Part shown: positions 63,316 through 64,000 of the stretch, piece by piece
Position numbering within the stretch: the stretch's first letter is position 1
How the letters are laid out: every line of letters begins with the position of its first letter
Assembly (NCBI GenBank): GCA_964433905.1
Contig: CAYSSM010000001.1
Coordinates: 66,458-130,457 of the forward strand
Direction of reading: 5' to 3'
DNA from: CAYSSM01 sp964433905
GTDB taxonomy: Bacteria; Patescibacteriota; UBA1384; UBA12157; JAENIV01
DNA: 64,000 nucleotides
Notes under the pieces: generated by a model
The model's database searches: none
What the model was told of the DNA's origin: nothing
The model's input: the letters and a program-made list of their open reading frames with translations, nothing else
Position numbers and translations under genes: made by a program

Positions 63316-63328
63316 GCTATGTATCACA

Positions 63329-63366
63329 AAAAAACTCGCCGTCACTTGTGATTTCATGCGAGTTTT
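63329..63366 (-). terminator. Terminator of the 66-residue gene
   Basis: On the minus strand AAAACTCGC (63366-63358) pairs with GCGAGTTTT (63339-63331), enclosing an inner TCAC/GTGA hairpin, and is followed by T-rich sequence. Confidence 0.75.
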
Positions 63367-63388
63367 CTTGTAGTTTATTTTAAGTTTT

Positions 63389-63589
63389 TTAAGCCTTTTT
63401 TAACATTGGAAGTCCCGTTCGGCTGTTTTCCATTACGGCGTAGCCTTCGGGTAAATCATCCATAACGCCTTCTTTCTCGGTTCGCGCAAAGTAGTAAATA
63501 GTTTGCTTCCTGCCTCCGCGCAAGATAACGTCTTTCGAATGAAGATAGTATGTTTCACCCGATTTCTTGGACTGTACTGAATATGCCAT
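63389..63589 (-). CDS. Small conserved-type protein, 66 residues
   Basis: MAYSVQSKKSGETYYLHSKD followed by a basic strand (GGRKQTIYYFAR) and a Leu/Met-rich end (PEGYAVMENSRTGLPMLKK). It has the strongest Shine-Dalgarno in the window (AAGGAGGTGA), a TTGACA promoter and a terminator, so it is likely highly expressed. The look is of a small beta-rich protein known from CPR genomes with no assigned role; I recognise it only as a type. Confidence 0.75.
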   Translation of the reverse strand: MAYSVQSKKSGETYYLHSKDVILRGGRKQTIYYFARTEKEGVMDDLPEGYAVMENSRTGLPMLKKA

Positions 63590-63656
63590 TTAAATCACCT
63601 CCTTCCTTTATCCTGATTGGTTTTATTTACCTAACCAACTATCAGGTTACATATCT

Positions 63657-63685
63657 ATTATCAGGAGGAGCTCAAGGTTTGTCAA
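63657..63685 (-). promoter_or_regulatory. Promoter of the 66-residue gene
   Basis: TTGACA (63685-63680), a 17-bp spacer and GATAAT (63662-63657). The leader can form CCTGAT/ATCAGG and GGTT/AACC helices (63612-63646) just before the ribosome-binding site. The rest of the 240-bp gap holds nothing else I can name. Confidence 0.6.
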
Positions 63686-63786
63686 GAGATAAACAATTTA
63701 ACAGGTTCAAAATAGCTTATTTATCTTAAAATTAGATATTGAAGGTACAATAAAAACTAAAGATATCCACAGGTAGTGGCTTAATC

Positions 63787-63812
63787 AAAAACAGGCCAAC
63801 AGGCCTGTTTTT
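63787..63812. terminator. Bidirectional terminator after the Cys-rich peptide gene
   Basis: AAAAACAGGCC-AACA-GGCCTGTTTTT, a perfect 11-bp stem with four-base loop and A/T runs on both sides, 18 bp after the stop at 63830. Confidence 0.88.
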
Positions 63813-63829
63813 GGCTCCTGCGGGCTAAC

Positions 63830-63895
63830 TTAACAACAAGGTGGTTTTAGTTCGCAGCCACAGCATCCGCCGCAACCGCCTTTATCTGGTGCCAT
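63830..63895 (-). CDS. 21-residue cysteine-rich peptide
   Basis: ATG at 63895 preceded by AAAGGA at proper spacing, TAA at 63830-63832. The peptide MAPDKGGCGGCCGCELKPPC, ending in one more Cys, has six cysteines in 21 residues, and a strong terminator follows 18 bp later. A TATAAT-like box lies about 40 bp upstream. Very small Cys-rich ORFs can arise by chance, but Shine-Dalgarno plus terminator around such a composition support a real gene, possibly a metal-binding peptide. No homologue is recalled. Confidence 0.55.
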   Translation of the reverse strand: MAPDKGGCGGCCGCELKPPCC

Positions 63896-64000
63896 ATTTA
63901 TCCTTTCTTCTACTTACTTGCCAATATATTATAACATAATTATTGGTTTTTTCTTGAAAAAGATTTTTTAATGCGATGTAGAACAATTTTCCCTCGTTAG

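Overview
The window reads as a piece of an AT-rich Candidate Phyla Radiation (Patescibacteria) genome using the standard code (several complete genes end in TGA, so UGA is not read as glycine). Three things point there. The spc ribosomal operon runs rpsE-rplO-secY with no rpmD (uL30), a loss typical of CPR bacteria. Many core proteins are pared down: RpoA lacks its C-terminal domain, AspRS lacks the GAD domain, PheRS lacks the EMAP-like and coiled-coil parts, and Obg lacks an OCT domain. DUF4012, PLDc_N and PaaX/Cas2-like proteins of types frequent in CPR are present. I cannot name the lineage below this level.

Layout. 1-300: 5' part of a RAYT-type transposase and a REP-like repeat. 285-4462 (+): promoter, tRNA-Ala(GGC), leuS, rpmF, nusB, rnc. 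4459-10887 (-): PaaX-like regulator, dacA, aspS, pheT, pheS, a membrane protein, rbfA. 10921-31750 (-): one long translation and secretion block. Read in its own direction it is tandem promoters - tuf - rpsJ - S10/spc genes - secY - a four-gene envelope cassette - adk - map - PIG-L deacetylase - infA - rpmJ - rpsM - rpsK - rpsD - rpoA - rplQ - rplM - rpsI - terminator. 31765-35651: membrane proteins and fusA. 35714-43833 (-): rpoB-rpoC-rpsL-rpsG. 43863-48039: accessory genes of unknown function, including a GC-rich secreted protein of probable foreign origin. 48096-57748 (-): obgE, a LysM/M23 hydrolase, infB, gyrA, gyrB, interrupted on the + strand by a self-contained GC-rich cassette (52204-52610). 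57906-63315 (-): an exopolysaccharide operon with a RAYT gene inserted in it. 63329-63895: two very small proteins with their own terminators.

The most interesting layer is small mobile repeats. A modular double-hairpin element occurs three times; one copy (135 bp, exactly 45 codons, bounded by 9-bp direct repeats) sits in frame in rplV. A palindrome is inserted in frame in the GTPase domain of infB, and simpler low-complexity insertions lie in leuS and pheT. A REP-like hairpin with core ACAC(A/C)TCGNAAGTGT (one copy lacks the first A) flanks the complete RAYT gene on both sides, lies just upstream of the partial RAYT, and has one distant copy. A third element lies directly before the start codons of rpmJ and map. 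The 3' end of secY is duplicated downstream as a perfect 67-bp direct repeat.

Most promoters are clear sigma70-type sites, often with exact TTGACA boxes and 17-bp spacers. Three genes (rbfA, obgE, infB) have a -10 box so close to the start codon that their mRNAs should be nearly leaderless. All functional calls rest on reading motifs by eye; no database search was run.
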